Assembly: GCA_019136335.1 (NCBI GenBank) | Contig: JAGVUK010000134.1 | Span: forward strand, 1 to 17,246 | DNA length: 17,246 nucleotides | Origin: Methanomicrobiales archaeon | GTDB lineage: Archaea > Halobacteriota > Methanomicrobia > Methanomicrobiales > Methanoculleaceae | Direction of reading: 5' to 3' | Shown here: one piece after another, positions 7,950 through 15,344 of the stretch | How the letters are laid out: each line of letters starts with the position of its first letter | How positions within the stretch are numbered: position 1 is the first letter of the stretch | Program-made: the position numbers and the translations under genes | Notes under the pieces: model-generated | Databases searched by the model: none | The model's input: the letters and a program-made list of their open reading frames with translations, nothing else | Told to the model about the DNA's origin: nothing

Positions 7950-10900
7950 CACTCGAACTCCCGGACCCGGCTTGCCTGGTCTGCCCCCATCTCGACCACG
8001 AGCGTCGTCGAGAACTCGTCCTGAACCTCGGTGATGTGGGATATGAGGAGGATCTGGGGAAAATGGGCCTCCTGGGTCCGGAGGGCGCGGAGAAGGTTGC
8101 TCCGCCGCCCCTCGTCCTGGCTCCCGAAGATCTCGTCGAATATCAGGAACGTGGAGTCGTGCACCCCGTTCACCTCGGCAAGGAACCGGGAGAGAGCGAC
8201 ACGAAGAGCGATCGCGATGTCGTCCTGCTCTCCCCCGCTGAACCGGTCGGCCGGGTAGTCGTCTCCCATGTCGTGGACGAGGACGGTGAAGTCGTCGTCG
8301 AGCATCACGGTGCTGTACCTCCCGTCGGTGATCTCCGCAAGCACCCTCCCGGCCTCCTCCTCGATCCGGTCCCTGACCACCTGCAGGAGGTAGTCGGTGT
8401 AGTCCCTGATGAGGGAACGGGTGAGTTTCAGGCGCCCTATCTCCTCGGTGAGCGCCTCCTGCTGCCGGAGGAGGGCATCCGCACGGGAGAGCCTCCCGGC
8501 CGCTTCCTCGATATCGGCCGAGAGACTGCTTATGCGGGCAGTGATCGCAAACTTCCGCTCCCGTGAGGCCAGGAGGTCCCCCTCACGATTCGCGAGCGCC
8601 TCTTCTACCGCTGCAACCTGCCGTTCGTCGAAATCAAGGCCATTCAAGGCTTTTTTGACCCGGAGCCGTTCGGCCTCCCGGCTCGCGAGGAGGTCCTGCT
8701 TTGCCTTGAGCGCCCCGGCGAGCCTCGGGACCTCCTCGAGGCGGACCCTGAGTTCCAGCGCCTTCCGGTGGGCTGCTTCGGCGCGGCTGCACTCTTCGCC
8801 GAGGCGCGCGAACCTCTCCGGGTCGAACGCGAGGCGGGCGAGTTCGCCCGTGGCGATCCGCAGCCTCTCGCGGAGCCCGTCGGCCCTGGCGGCAACGGCT
8901 CTGTGCTCCTCCTCGATGGCCGGTCTCCGCGCAAGGCGGGCCTGCGCCTCCGTGTATGCCCGATAGGATGCCTCAAGCCCCTCCGCATCCGCCTCGAGGC
9001 GCTGCCGGACCTCCGGGTCGAACCCGAGCCGGGAGATCTTCGCCTCGATCTCTTCTTTGCGGGCGAGGTACCCCTCGACCTCGCCGATGAGCCGCCGCCG
9101 CTCCTCCTGGAGGGCGGGGAGGCGGCTGCATGCGCCCCGGAGGGTGTCGGCCGCCGTCCGCTTCTCCTCGAGGTCCCGGATCCGTTCCCTGAGGGCGGCA
9201 TGCGCCGCCGGGTCGTACCCGCCCATGCCGAGCGCCCGGACCGCGGCACGGTGCTCGGCGGCCTCGGCCTGCCACCGTTGCACGACACCCGCGCTCTGCT
9301 CGTACCGGGTCGAGTAGAGGGCGTGCTGCTCCTTTAAGCGCCGGTAGACGGTGAGCTGTCCCTGGAGGTCGACGAGCTCGGCGGCGAGGCCCCGGTGGTC
9401 GGCGGTCGCCCGCGCATGCTCGTGCTCGAGGTCCGCAAGCGTCGCCTGCATCGATACGGTAGCGGCGGCAAGGTTGTCGACCAGCTCCTCGTAGTGGTCG
9501 CCGAGGCTCTGGTGGCACGTCGGGCAGGCCCCTTCCGGGCCCGCGGCGAGGATCTCCGCCCGGTCTCCGGCGAGCCGCCGGATCTCCTCGCGGAGCGCCT
9601 CCTGGCGTTCGGCGCACGCGCTGATCCGCGAGGTCAGGTACTCCTTCCGGCTCTCCGCCGACTCGATCCGCTCCTCGGCGGCGGCCATCCCGGCGAGCTG
9701 CCGGGCAAGCCCGGCGATCTCGCTCTCGAGCAGGCTCATCTCCTCGGACCCGGCGCGGACCTCCTGCAGGCACCGCTCTTCCTGCCGGGAATACTCGAGA
9801 GCCTTGAGAAAAACCTCTTGTTGGGCCCGGAGGGTATCGTAGCCGCTGACCTCAGCCTCGAGGGCACGAAGGTGCCGGCTCTTCTCCTCGATCCCCTCGA
9901 GTTCCCTGCGGTTCTCCTGGACGCGGCGCTCCGTCTGGACGAACCGCTCATCCATGCGGGCAAGTTCTTCGCGGAGGGCATCGTATTCCGGCTGGAGAGC
10001 CTTCATCGCCGCAATACGGTCGCGCGTGGCCTGCCGCTCCCCGACCTCCCGGGCAAGCCCGGCAACCGTCTTTTCATCCCGGGCAAACGCGGCGAGCTCG
10101 GCCTCAAGGTTCGCGCGGCGCTCGTCGTACTCCCGCACCTGCTCACCCACGGCGCCGGCTTCGAGGCTCAGGCGGTCTCTTGCGGCCTTCACCTCCGCCA
10201 TCGCGGCGAGTTCAGCCTTCAGGGGCTCGTAGCGCCCGGCGAGAGGGGCAAGGTCTTCGAGTTCGGCCTGCAGTCTCCTGCGTTCTGCGATCTCTTCCTC
10301 ACCCCCCCGGCACTCGGTGCGGAGCCGCGCGATCTCGCCCGCAAGGGTCTCCTCTTCCCGTGCGAGGTGCAGGAAGCGGTCGCGCACGGAGAGCAGCCGG
10401 TCGCGTTCCTTCCGGACTTGATCGAGCGCCATGACGGCGCTTCTCTCCGCGGCGCCAGCGCGCTCCGCCTCCTCCTCCGCACGGCCGAGTTCGGCATGGA
10501 GCGCTGATAGGCGGTCGCGCACGGAGGCGGCGTCGAGCTCCCGGAGACGGCCGGAGAGCTCCAGAAAGACCCCTTCCCGGGTATCGACGACCCGTTTCAG
10601 GTCCTCCATGCTGTCCTTCCTGAGGTACTCGATGCCCAGCACCTGCATGAACCAGTCCTTCCGGGACCCGGCCCTGCTCTCGATCAGGGCGAGGAGTTCT
10701 TTCTGCCCGGCGTAGATGGTGTTCCGGAAGTCACCCGGGCCCATGCCGACGATCCGTTGCACCTCCTCCCCTACCTTCTGGACGCTGCTTGCAAGGAGCC
10801 TCTGGTTCAGGTAGAGGTTTGCCTCGTGAAGGGTCGAGGAGGGACGGCGCTTGAACCTGCGGACGACGGCATACTCGTTGCCGCCGGCTATGAAGTCCAG

Positions 10901-11122
10901 GCGGACCTCGCAGACGTCTTGTTGGCCCGCAAAGGAACTGACGATGTAGTTTGCGTCAAGCCCGGTCCCCTGGAGGCCGTAGAGAGCGAAGAGGACGGCG
11001 GTGACGATGCTGCTCTTGCCGGTCCCGTTGTTCCCGACGATCCCGGTGATCCCGTCCTGGAAGGTGATCTCCTGGTCCCGGAAGCGCTTGAAGTTGCGCA
11101 TCGCAAGTTTATTCAGCAGCAT
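7949..11122 (-). CDS. rad50: Rad50 DNA double-strand break repair ATPase
   Basis: SMC-like ATPase that forms the Mre11-Rad50 complex, tethers DNA ends and controls Mre11 nuclease. It has 1057 residues. The Walker A motif GNNGTGKSS is at residues 30-38. TIYAGQKELLALIE is the Q-loop region. A very long Glu/Arg-rich coiled coil is broken at its centre by the zinc hook CPTC (Cys533, Cys536). The signature motif SGGEQDD starts at 962 and Walker B FLIFDEIFG has Asp996 and Glu997, followed by the D-loop GSQDEGRR. Length and hook position are ordinary for archaeal Rad50. ATG 11122 has a GGGAGAG site just upstream and lies 14 bases inside mre11. The coiled-coil region gives many long shadow frames on the other strand, none of them credible. 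All key residues are intact. Confidence 0.97.
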   Translation of the reverse strand: MLLNKLAMRNFKRFRDQEITFQDGITGIVGNNGTGKSSIVTAVLFALYGLQGTGLDANYIVSSFAGQQDVCEVRLDFIAGGNEYAVVRRFKRRPSSTLHEANLYLNQRLLASSVQKVGEEVQRIVGMGPGDFRNTIYAGQKELLALIESRAGSRKDWFMQVLGIEYLRKDSMEDLKRVVDTREGVFLELSGRLRELDAASVRDRLSALHAELGRAEEEAERAGAAERSAVMALDQVRKERDRLLSVRDRFLHLAREEETLAGEIARLRTECRGGEEEIAERRRLQAELEDLAPLAGRYEPLKAELAAMAEVKAARDRLSLEAGAVGEQVREYDERRANLEAELAAFARDEKTVAGLAREVGERQATRDRIAAMKALQPEYDALREELARMDERFVQTERRVQENRRELEGIEEKSRHLRALEAEVSGYDTLRAQQEVFLKALEYSRQEERCLQEVRAGSEEMSLLESEIAGLARQLAGMAAAEERIESAESRKEYLTSRISACAERQEALREEIRRLAGDRAEILAAGPEGACPTCHQSLGDHYEELVDNLAAATVSMQATLADLEHEHARATADHRGLAAELVDLQGQLTVYRRLKEQHALYSTRYEQSAGVVQRWQAEAAEHRAAVRALGMGGYDPAAHAALRERIRDLEEKRTAADTLRGACSRLPALQEERRRLIGEVEGYLARKEEIEAKISRLGFDPEVRQRLEADAEGLEASYRAYTEAQARLARRPAIEEEHRAVAARADGLRERLRIATGELARLAFDPERFARLGEECSRAEAAHRKALELRVRLEEVPRLAGALKAKQDLLASREAERLRVKKALNGLDFDERQVAAVEEALANREGDLLASRERKFAITARISSLSADIEEAAGRLSRADALLRQQEALTEEIGRLKLTRSLIRDYTDYLLQVVRDRIEEEAGRVLAEITDGRYSTVMLDDDFTVLVHDMGDDYPADRFSGGEQDDIAIALRVALSRFLAEVNGVHDSTFLIFDEIFGSQDEGRRSNLLRALRTQEAHFPQILLISHITEVQDEFSTTLVVEMGADQASRVREFE

Positions 11123-12269
11123 TCTCTCCCTCTTTATGGCGCGCGATGACCGAGCGGAGGATCGCCGTCCCGGTCTTCTTCACGTACTCCTCGTCGCCCG
11201 GGGCGAGGTGCTCCCTCTCCACGAAGCGCTCGAACTCGGCGACGTAGTCGAGGCCGACGAGCGAGTCTTCGTAAAAGATCCGGGAAGGATCGTCAGCGGC
11301 GAGCACCTGCAGTTTGAGGTCCAGCATCCGGCCCCGGACCTCCGAGAGGGCTTTCTGGTCAAGTGCGCGGAGCGTCTCGCGGCGTATCCCGTCAAGCGTG
11401 ACCTGGCAGATCGCCCGGAAGGTCTTCTGCCCTGCGCTGTCAACCGCGTCGAGGACACCGTCCATGACCTCGCGGGCAGAGATGCCATCGCAGTTGATCC
11501 TGCCGAGGCTGAGCATGGGGGTGTGTGGCAGATCGATATGCCCGACCTCCCGCGACTCCGGGTCCACGGCGAGGCCCCCCTTGATATCCGCGATCTCGCC
11601 GTAGTTGCAGTATTCAAGCGACCCGCTGTACCAGGCGTTGTCGGCGACCTGCACCTGGCCGTGGAAGTGGCCGAGCGCTATGTAGTCGAACCGGTCGGAG
11701 AGGATGGTCGCCTCCAGTTCGTGCTCGGCGACGGTGTGCAGCCGCCGGTCTTTTAAGTTGCTTGCAAGGCCGTGGGTGACGAGCACGTTCGTGCCGGGCG
11801 AGAACTCAAGCCCGTCAAACGCCCTCCGGTAGCCCTCCGCCTCGAGCATGTTCGGTATCAGGTGAAAGACCGCATCCCCGAGTTCGACCCGCCGGTAGCG
11901 GTTGTGGTGGGCGACGTAGAGATCGGTTGTGCGGTAGCCGCCCCGTTCGAGTACCTCAAACGGCGATGCCGTGTAACGGGTCTTTGCCATGCTGTGGTTG
12001 CCGGCGACCGCGAGCATCGGCACTCCCGCGTCCTGCAGGCGGGAGAGGGCGTCGAGCGCCGTCGTGTAGGCGCGGGTCTTTGGTTTGACCTGGTGGAAGA
12101 GGTCACCTGCATGGACGAGCGCATCGGGGCGCATGGCGATGATCCGGTCGACGGCGGCGAGGAAGTTGTCGTAGATGAGCTGTTCGCGCAGGTTCATCCC
12201 GGTTTCCGGATCAACCCGATTAAATGCCGACAATCCGAGATGCGTGTCTGCCAGATGAACGATCTTCAT
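11109..12269 (-). CDS. mre11: Mre11 DNA repair exonuclease (SbcD-like)
   Basis: Mn-dependent nuclease of the Mre11-Rad50 complex that opens and trims DNA ends. About 386 residues. The calcineurin-like phosphoesterase motifs are complete: HLADTHLG (Asp8, His10 from ATG 12269), VHAGDLFH (Asp56), AVAGNHS (Asn91, His92), LVTHGLAS and ALGHFHG. The C-terminal part is the cap and Rad50-binding region and is less conserved. A TTG at 12275 is also in frame, but MKIVHLADTHLG is the canonical beginning. A TATA box on this strand near 12296-12304 predicts transcription from about 12274, so the mRNA would be nearly leaderless at ATG 12269. It is the first gene of the mre11-rad50-nurA-herA operon. Confidence 0.95.
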   Translation of the reverse strand: MKIVHLADTHLGLSAFNRVDPETGMNLREQLIYDNFLAAVDRIIAMRPDALVHAGDLFHQVKPKTRAYTTALDALSRLQDAGVPMLAVAGNHSMAKTRYTASPFEVLERGGYRTTDLYVAHHNRYRRVELGDAVFHLIPNMLEAEGYRRAFDGLEFSPGTNVLVTHGLASNLKDRRLHTVAEHELEATILSDRFDYIALGHFHGQVQVADNAWYSGSLEYCNYGEIADIKGGLAVDPESREVGHIDLPHTPMLSLGRINCDGISAREVMDGVLDAVDSAGQKTFRAICQVTLDGIRRETLRALDQKALSEVRGRMLDLKLQVLAADDPSRIFYEDSLVGLDYVAEFERFVEREHLAPGDEEYVKKTGTAILRSVIARHKEGENAAE

Positions 12270-12295
12270 GCCCAATTAGTCTCCGTGTGCCCCTG

Positions 12296-12304
12296 GTATA
12301 AATG
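12296..12304 (-). promoter_or_regulatory. mre11: Presumed mre11 operon promoter (TATA)
   Basis: Read on the minus strand, ATTTATACC lies about 30 bases before ATG 12269. This spacing fits an archaeal TATA box with a transcript start at roughly 12274, giving an almost leaderless mRNA. Confidence 0.5.
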
Positions 12305-12363
12305 GCTGTTGTGCGCGGTGTGAAAGTGTCCGGCGCCGGGTCGGTGCCCGGAATACGCGTAAC

Positions 12364-12373
12364 CTAATATATC
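12364..12373 (+). promoter_or_regulatory. Presumed promoter of the small gene and SepCysS
   Basis: CTAATATATC preceded by GCGTAAC looks like a BRE/TATA pair. It points away from the mre11 promoter and predicts a transcript start around 12395, close to the GTG start at 12400. The two divergent promoters share the 124-base gap 12276-12399. Confidence 0.45.
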
Positions 12374-12399
12374 CTCAATGATATTTGTATGGTGATCTC

Positions 12400-12582
12400 G
12401 TGTCAAAAAGAGCCGTTGATGCAGTTTTCCAGGCGCTCTTCATCCTCTCCGACATCCGGTTCCTGCTGCGGGAGACCGCTCCGCAGCACGACCTTGATGA
12501 AGCGCAGAAGAAGCGTGCCGCAACCTCCATCGAGAAGGTGAAGCGGCAGATTGCCATCATCGAAGAGGAGCTGATGCGGTGA
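12400..12582 (+). CDS. Small helical protein of unknown function, coupled to SepCysS
   Basis: A 60-residue protein (MSKRAVDAVFQALFILSDIR and onward to EEELMR). No family is recognised. The N-terminal half is amphipathic/hydrophobic and the C-terminal half is highly charged (DLDEAQKKRAATSIEKVKRQ), consistent with two or three helices and possibly a short coiled coil. GTG 12400 is chosen because GGTGATC sits directly before it; a TTG at 12385 would extend it by five residues. Its stop TGA (12580-12582) overlaps a GTG at 12579 that looks like the original SepCysS start, so the two genes are probably translationally coupled. A partner or scaffold role for tRNA-dependent cysteine synthesis is inference from position only. 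Confidence 0.65.
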   Translation: MSKRAVDAVFQALFILSDIRFLLRETAPQHDLDEAQKKRAATSIEKVKRQIAIIEEELMR

Positions 12583-12600
12583 AGTGCGCAGTCGATATCG

Positions 12601-13722
12601 ATGCCCGCGCAGGCGGGCGGGCGGCTCACCGCCGATGCCATGAAGGCGGCAATCTCGTTCGGCGACGGCTACTCGGTCTGCGACAACTGCCGAAACCCCC
12701 CGAGGCTCGACTACATCAAAAATCCCCCCATCGCGCAGTTCCACGCGGACCTCGCGGCATGGCTGAATATGGACACGGTGCGGGTGGTGCCGGGGGCGCG
12801 CCGGGGGTTCCAGGCGGTCGCGAGCACCTACGTGGAGAAAGGCGACCCGGTCATCCTCACGTCGCTTGCCCACTACACGGAGTTCATGGCGGTTGAGGCG
12901 GCGGGCGGGATCCCGCGCGAGATCCCGAAGGATGCAAAGAACCACATCACCCCCGATGCCGCGGCGGAGAAGATCGAGGCGGTTATCCGGGAGTTCTCGC
13001 GCACACCGCCGCTGCTCTTCGTCGACCACGTCGACTACCAGTTCGGGAACGTCCACGACGTCGCGGGCATCATCAGGGTCGCCCACCAGTACGACATCCC
13101 GGTCCTCGTCAACGGGGCCTACACGGTCGGGATCATGCCCATCAACGGCAAAGGGCTCGGTGCGGACTTTGTCGTCGGGTCGGGCCACAAGAGCATGGCC
13201 GCCCCGGCGCCCTCCGGCCTCCTTGCGACGACGAACGAGCATGCAGAGAGGGTCTTTCGGATGACGCAGGCGAAGGGGGACGTGACCGGCCGGACGTTCG
13301 GCATGAAAGAGGTGGAGATGATGGGCTGCACCCTGATGGGCGTCACCGTCGTCGGGATGATGGCCTCGTTCCCCCGCGTCAGGGAGCGGGTGGAGCACTG
13401 GGAGACCGAGGTGGCGCATTCGCAGGCGGTCACGGACGCCCTCCTCTCCATCGAGGGGACGAAGGTCCTCTCCGATTACCCAAGAAGGCATACCCTGACC
13501 CGGATAGACACCCGGGAATCCTTCGATACGGTGGCACAGCGGCATAAAAAACGTGGTTTCTTCCTCGCAAGCGACATGAAGAAGCGCGGGATCACCGGGG
13601 TCATCCCCGGGTCGACCAGGGTCTGGAAGTTCAACACCTTCGGGCTGACGGAGAAGCAGATCCGGCACGTCGGGGAGTCGTTTGTCGAGGTTGCGCGGGA
13701 AAACGGGTTGAATATTCTCTAA
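12601..13722 (+). CDS. pscS: O-phospho-L-seryl-tRNA:Cys-tRNA synthase (SepCysS), N-terminus possibly frameshifted
   Basis: PLP enzyme that turns Sep-tRNA(Cys) into Cys-tRNA(Cys) with a sulfur donor, the second step of the methanogen tRNA-dependent cysteine route. The family match is strong: GDGYSVCDNC (Cys27, Cys30), VVPGARRGFQAV, HYTEFMAVEAAGG, LLFVDHVDYQFGNVHD, VLVNGAYTVGIMPING, GSGHKSMAA (PLP Lys197), EMMGCT (Cys243) and MASFPRVRERV. The three cysteines match those that bind the cluster or carry persulfide in this family. As written, the frame starts at ATG 12601 without a good ribosome site. If one G near 12603 is removed, the frame runs back to GTG 12579 (GGAG nine bases upstream) and reads MKCAVDIDPAQAGGRLT, which restores the family's IDPxQxGGxLT N-terminus. 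The true start is therefore probably 12579, with either a real indel or a sequence error. A T6 run follows the stop. Confidence 0.93.
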   Translation: MPAQAGGRLTADAMKAAISFGDGYSVCDNCRNPPRLDYIKNPPIAQFHADLAAWLNMDTVRVVPGARRGFQAVASTYVEKGDPVILTSLAHYTEFMAVEAAGGIPREIPKDAKNHITPDAAAEKIEAVIREFSRTPPLLFVDHVDYQFGNVHDVAGIIRVAHQYDIPVLVNGAYTVGIMPINGKGLGADFVVGSGHKSMAAPAPSGLLATTNEHAERVFRMTQAKGDVTGRTFGMKEVEMMGCTLMGVTVVGMMASFPRVRERVEHWETEVAHSQAVTDALLSIEGTKVLSDYPRRHTLTRIDTRESFDTVAQRHKKRGFFLASDMKKRGITGVIPGSTRVWKFNTFGLTEKQIRHVGESFVEVARENGLNIL

Positions 13723-13736
13723 GAATACTCTTGAAA

Positions 13737-13742
13737 TTTTTT
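13737..13742 (+). terminator. pscS: Oligo-T terminator after SepCysS
   Basis: A run of six T lies 15 bases after the TAA stop, between CTCTAA (13717-13722) and TTAGAG (13741-13746), which can pair. An oligo-T signal is what archaeal transcription termination usually needs. Confidence 0.45.
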
Positions 13743-13857
13743 AGAGCGGGTGCGTGCGGGCCGGCGCGCTATCACAGTTAAGATATGCAGTGTACCAGGG
13801 AGAACTGCTGTTATCGATCGAAAAGCCCGGTGCAGTGGACCGTGGGCGTATCGCCAC

Positions 13858-13912
13858 GGGGGGTGGGGACAGGGGGGGGGGGGGAACACCCCCCCCCCCC
13901 CCCCCCCCCCCC
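13858..13912. repeat. G-run/C-run homopolymer block (G6, G4, G13, then C24)
   Basis: The plus strand reads G6 (13858-13863), T, G4 (13865-13868), ACA, G13 (13872-13884), AACA, C24 (13889-13912). The G13 and C24 runs can pair as a 13-bp all-GC hairpin with a four-base loop. The G-runs together could fold as a quadruplex, and the C24 could form an i-motif or a quadruplex on the other strand. Such tracts slip during replication and are error-prone in sequencing, so the lengths may not be exact. Confidence 0.9.
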
Positions 13913-14165
13913 AGGGTTCGCAAAGTGAGTCCCCAGATGCGATATCCGCTAGGAATCCGTGTATGTGTAGCGCGAACGATGGTGCTTGATGGCCTGAAAG
14001 TTTCGAGTTGCAATGAACCGGAGAACGACGCCCCACCGGAGTGGGCACGAGGTGGTGAGTTACGAGGTACACCCATGATTCGCCTTCGGCCCGCAAAGGT
14101 CCACGTCCATTCCAAGATGACTTCAAGCCGAAACAGGAGCACCTTGAGTACCTGAGGACTTCTCC

Positions 14166-15344
14166 TCACCGGACCTCCCCGATCTCCCCGTTCTTTGCGC
14201 GGTACCGCCGCACCGTCCCCGCCGCCCGGGCCGCGAGGCTCTCCGCGCCGATCTCCTCCTCAATCTGCGCGATCGTCGCCGCGGGTGCCGCCGTCGAAGG
14301 GTAGCGGGGGGCGACCGTGCACCCGGTGCTCCCCGGCCGGGCCTCAAACGTCCCGATGGCGCGGGCGCGTTCGACGATCTCCTCCTTGTCAAACCCGATC
14401 AGCGGCCGGAGCACCGGCACAGACGCCGCCGGGGCGATCACCGTCATGTTCGCCAGCGTCTGGGACGCTACCTGCCCCAGGTTGTCGCCGTTGACGAGCG
14501 CGTAAGCGCCGCGATCTTTTGCAAGGATGCTTGCCACCCGGAGCATGAACCGTTTGCAGAGGATGCACCGGTAGCGGGGCTCTTTTAAGGCCGTGATGAC
14601 CTCAAAGAACGGCTCCATATCCACGATCAGGAGGTCGAGAGGGTGCCCGGGGACCCAGGCGGAGAGCCGGGCGTGGTGCCGGAGGACGATCTCTTCCACG
14701 TCCGCCCCCCCAAAGCGCCCGCTGTGCATATGGACATGCACCATCCGGCACCCCCGGCGCATCATCAGCCACGATGCAACGGGCGAGTCGATCCCCTCCG
14801 AGAGCAGGGCCATCACTTCCCCCTGCGTCCCGTAGGGGAGTCCTCCCGGTCCGCCGAGTTTCTCGTCGTAGACAAGGCCGCCGAACTCCCGGGCCTCCAC
14901 GAAGACCTCGTAGTCGGGCGCCGTCAGGTCCACCGTGGCCTCCGGCACCCGGTCGAGGACGGCCGAGCCGACCGCCGCCGCGAGTTCCTGGCTGTTGAAC
15001 CCCTCGACGCCCGTCCGGCGCGCCCTGACCGCAAACGACATCCCCGACCGGAGGTGCCGCCCTGCATGCTCTACGGCTGCGGCCGCGATACCGTCGATAT
15101 CGGGGGAGGTCACCGTGCAGACGCTGGCGCTCACCACCCCGAAGGTCCCGGCGGCGATCGCGGCGATGCGCCGGGGCTCGTCGCCGAAGATCAGGATCCT
15201 CCCCCGGGGTGCCTCGATGCGGTGGGAGAGTCCTTCCGCCTCCAGCGCGAGCCGGATGTTCTCCGTCATGATCGATACGAACCGCCGTTTCACCGGCTCG
15301 CTCTTGAGGAAGATCTCGCCATACCTGACCATCACTGCTTCCAC
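14166..15344 (-). CDS. thiI: ThiI-type tRNA 4-thiouridine synthetase (tRNA sulfurtransferase)
   Basis: Adenylates uridine-8 of tRNA and exchanges it for sulfur, giving 4-thiouridine. In 392 residues, an N-terminal ferredoxin-like/THUMP part (to about residue 165) precedes the PP-loop ATPase with SEGIDSPVA at 182-190. No rhodanese domain is present, as usual in archaea. Cys260 and Cys263 form a CILCK pair and Cys342 sits in STGCTVAPRYPST. Archaeal ThiI proteins are known to need such a CxxC pair, probably with an iron-sulfur cluster. GTG 15344 is supported by GGAGGTG seven bases upstream; an in-frame ATG at 15332 would cut the conserved beginning. The gene overlaps the larE-like stop by 13 bases, so the two are coupled. 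A thiamine role is less likely because the rhodanese part is missing. Confidence 0.93.
   Translation of the reverse strand: MEAVMVRYGEIFLKSEPVKRRFVSIMTENIRLALEAEGLSHRIEAPRGRILIFGDEPRRIAAIAAGTFGVVSASVCTVTSPDIDGIAAAAVEHAGRHLRSGMSFAVRARRTGVEGFNSQELAAAVGSAVLDRVPEATVDLTAPDYEVFVEAREFGGLVYDEKLGGPGGLPYGTQGEVMALLSEGIDSPVASWLMMRRGCRMVHVHMHSGRFGGADVEEIVLRHHARLSAWVPGHPLDLLIVDMEPFFEVITALKEPRYRCILCKRFMLRVASILAKDRGAYALVNGDNLGQVASQTLANMTVIAPAASVPVLRPLIGFDKEEIVERARAIGTFEARPGSTGCTVAPRYPSTAAPAATIAQIEEEIGAESLAARAAGTVRRYRAKNGEIGEVR

Larger units (their letters stand above)
13723..14165. other. Convergent gap with homopolymer hairpin, no credible gene
   Basis: The 443 bases lie between SepCysS (plus) and thiI (minus). 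After the T-run there is unremarkable sequence, then the G/C homopolymer block at 13858-13912. The stretch 13914-14165 contains a small CCCAC/GTGGG hairpin near 14030 and two copies of ACGAGGT (near 14047 and 14061). Open frames cross the region on both strands, but those crossing the homopolymer encode poly-Pro or poly-Gly and look accidental. A decayed gene or repeat copy in 13914-14165 cannot be excluded. Confidence 0.55.

Noticed and set aside
7949..11122. Long plus-strand frames opposite rad50 (for example 9395-10507, 370 codons)
   Set aside because: They are antisense shadows of the GC-rich, Glu/Arg-rich Rad50 coiled coil, without family motifs or ribosome sites. Rad50 itself is intact with all motifs.
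12403..13668. 421-codon minus-strand frame opposite SepCysS
   Set aside because: It has shadow composition, and SepCysS on the plus strand has full-length family motifs including the PLP lysine.
12400..13722. Read-through of the TGA at 12580 fusing the small protein to SepCysS (both are in the same frame)
   Set aside because: The linking codons give SAQSIS, unlike the family N-terminus, and no recoding element is visible. A one-base indel with start at GTG 12579 explains the conserved residues better.
13741..14169. 142-codon minus frame beginning at the thiI stop
   Set aside because: It has a GTGA overlap with thiI but crosses the G/C homopolymers as poly-Gly/Pro and carries no known motif. 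Kept only as a possible relic.
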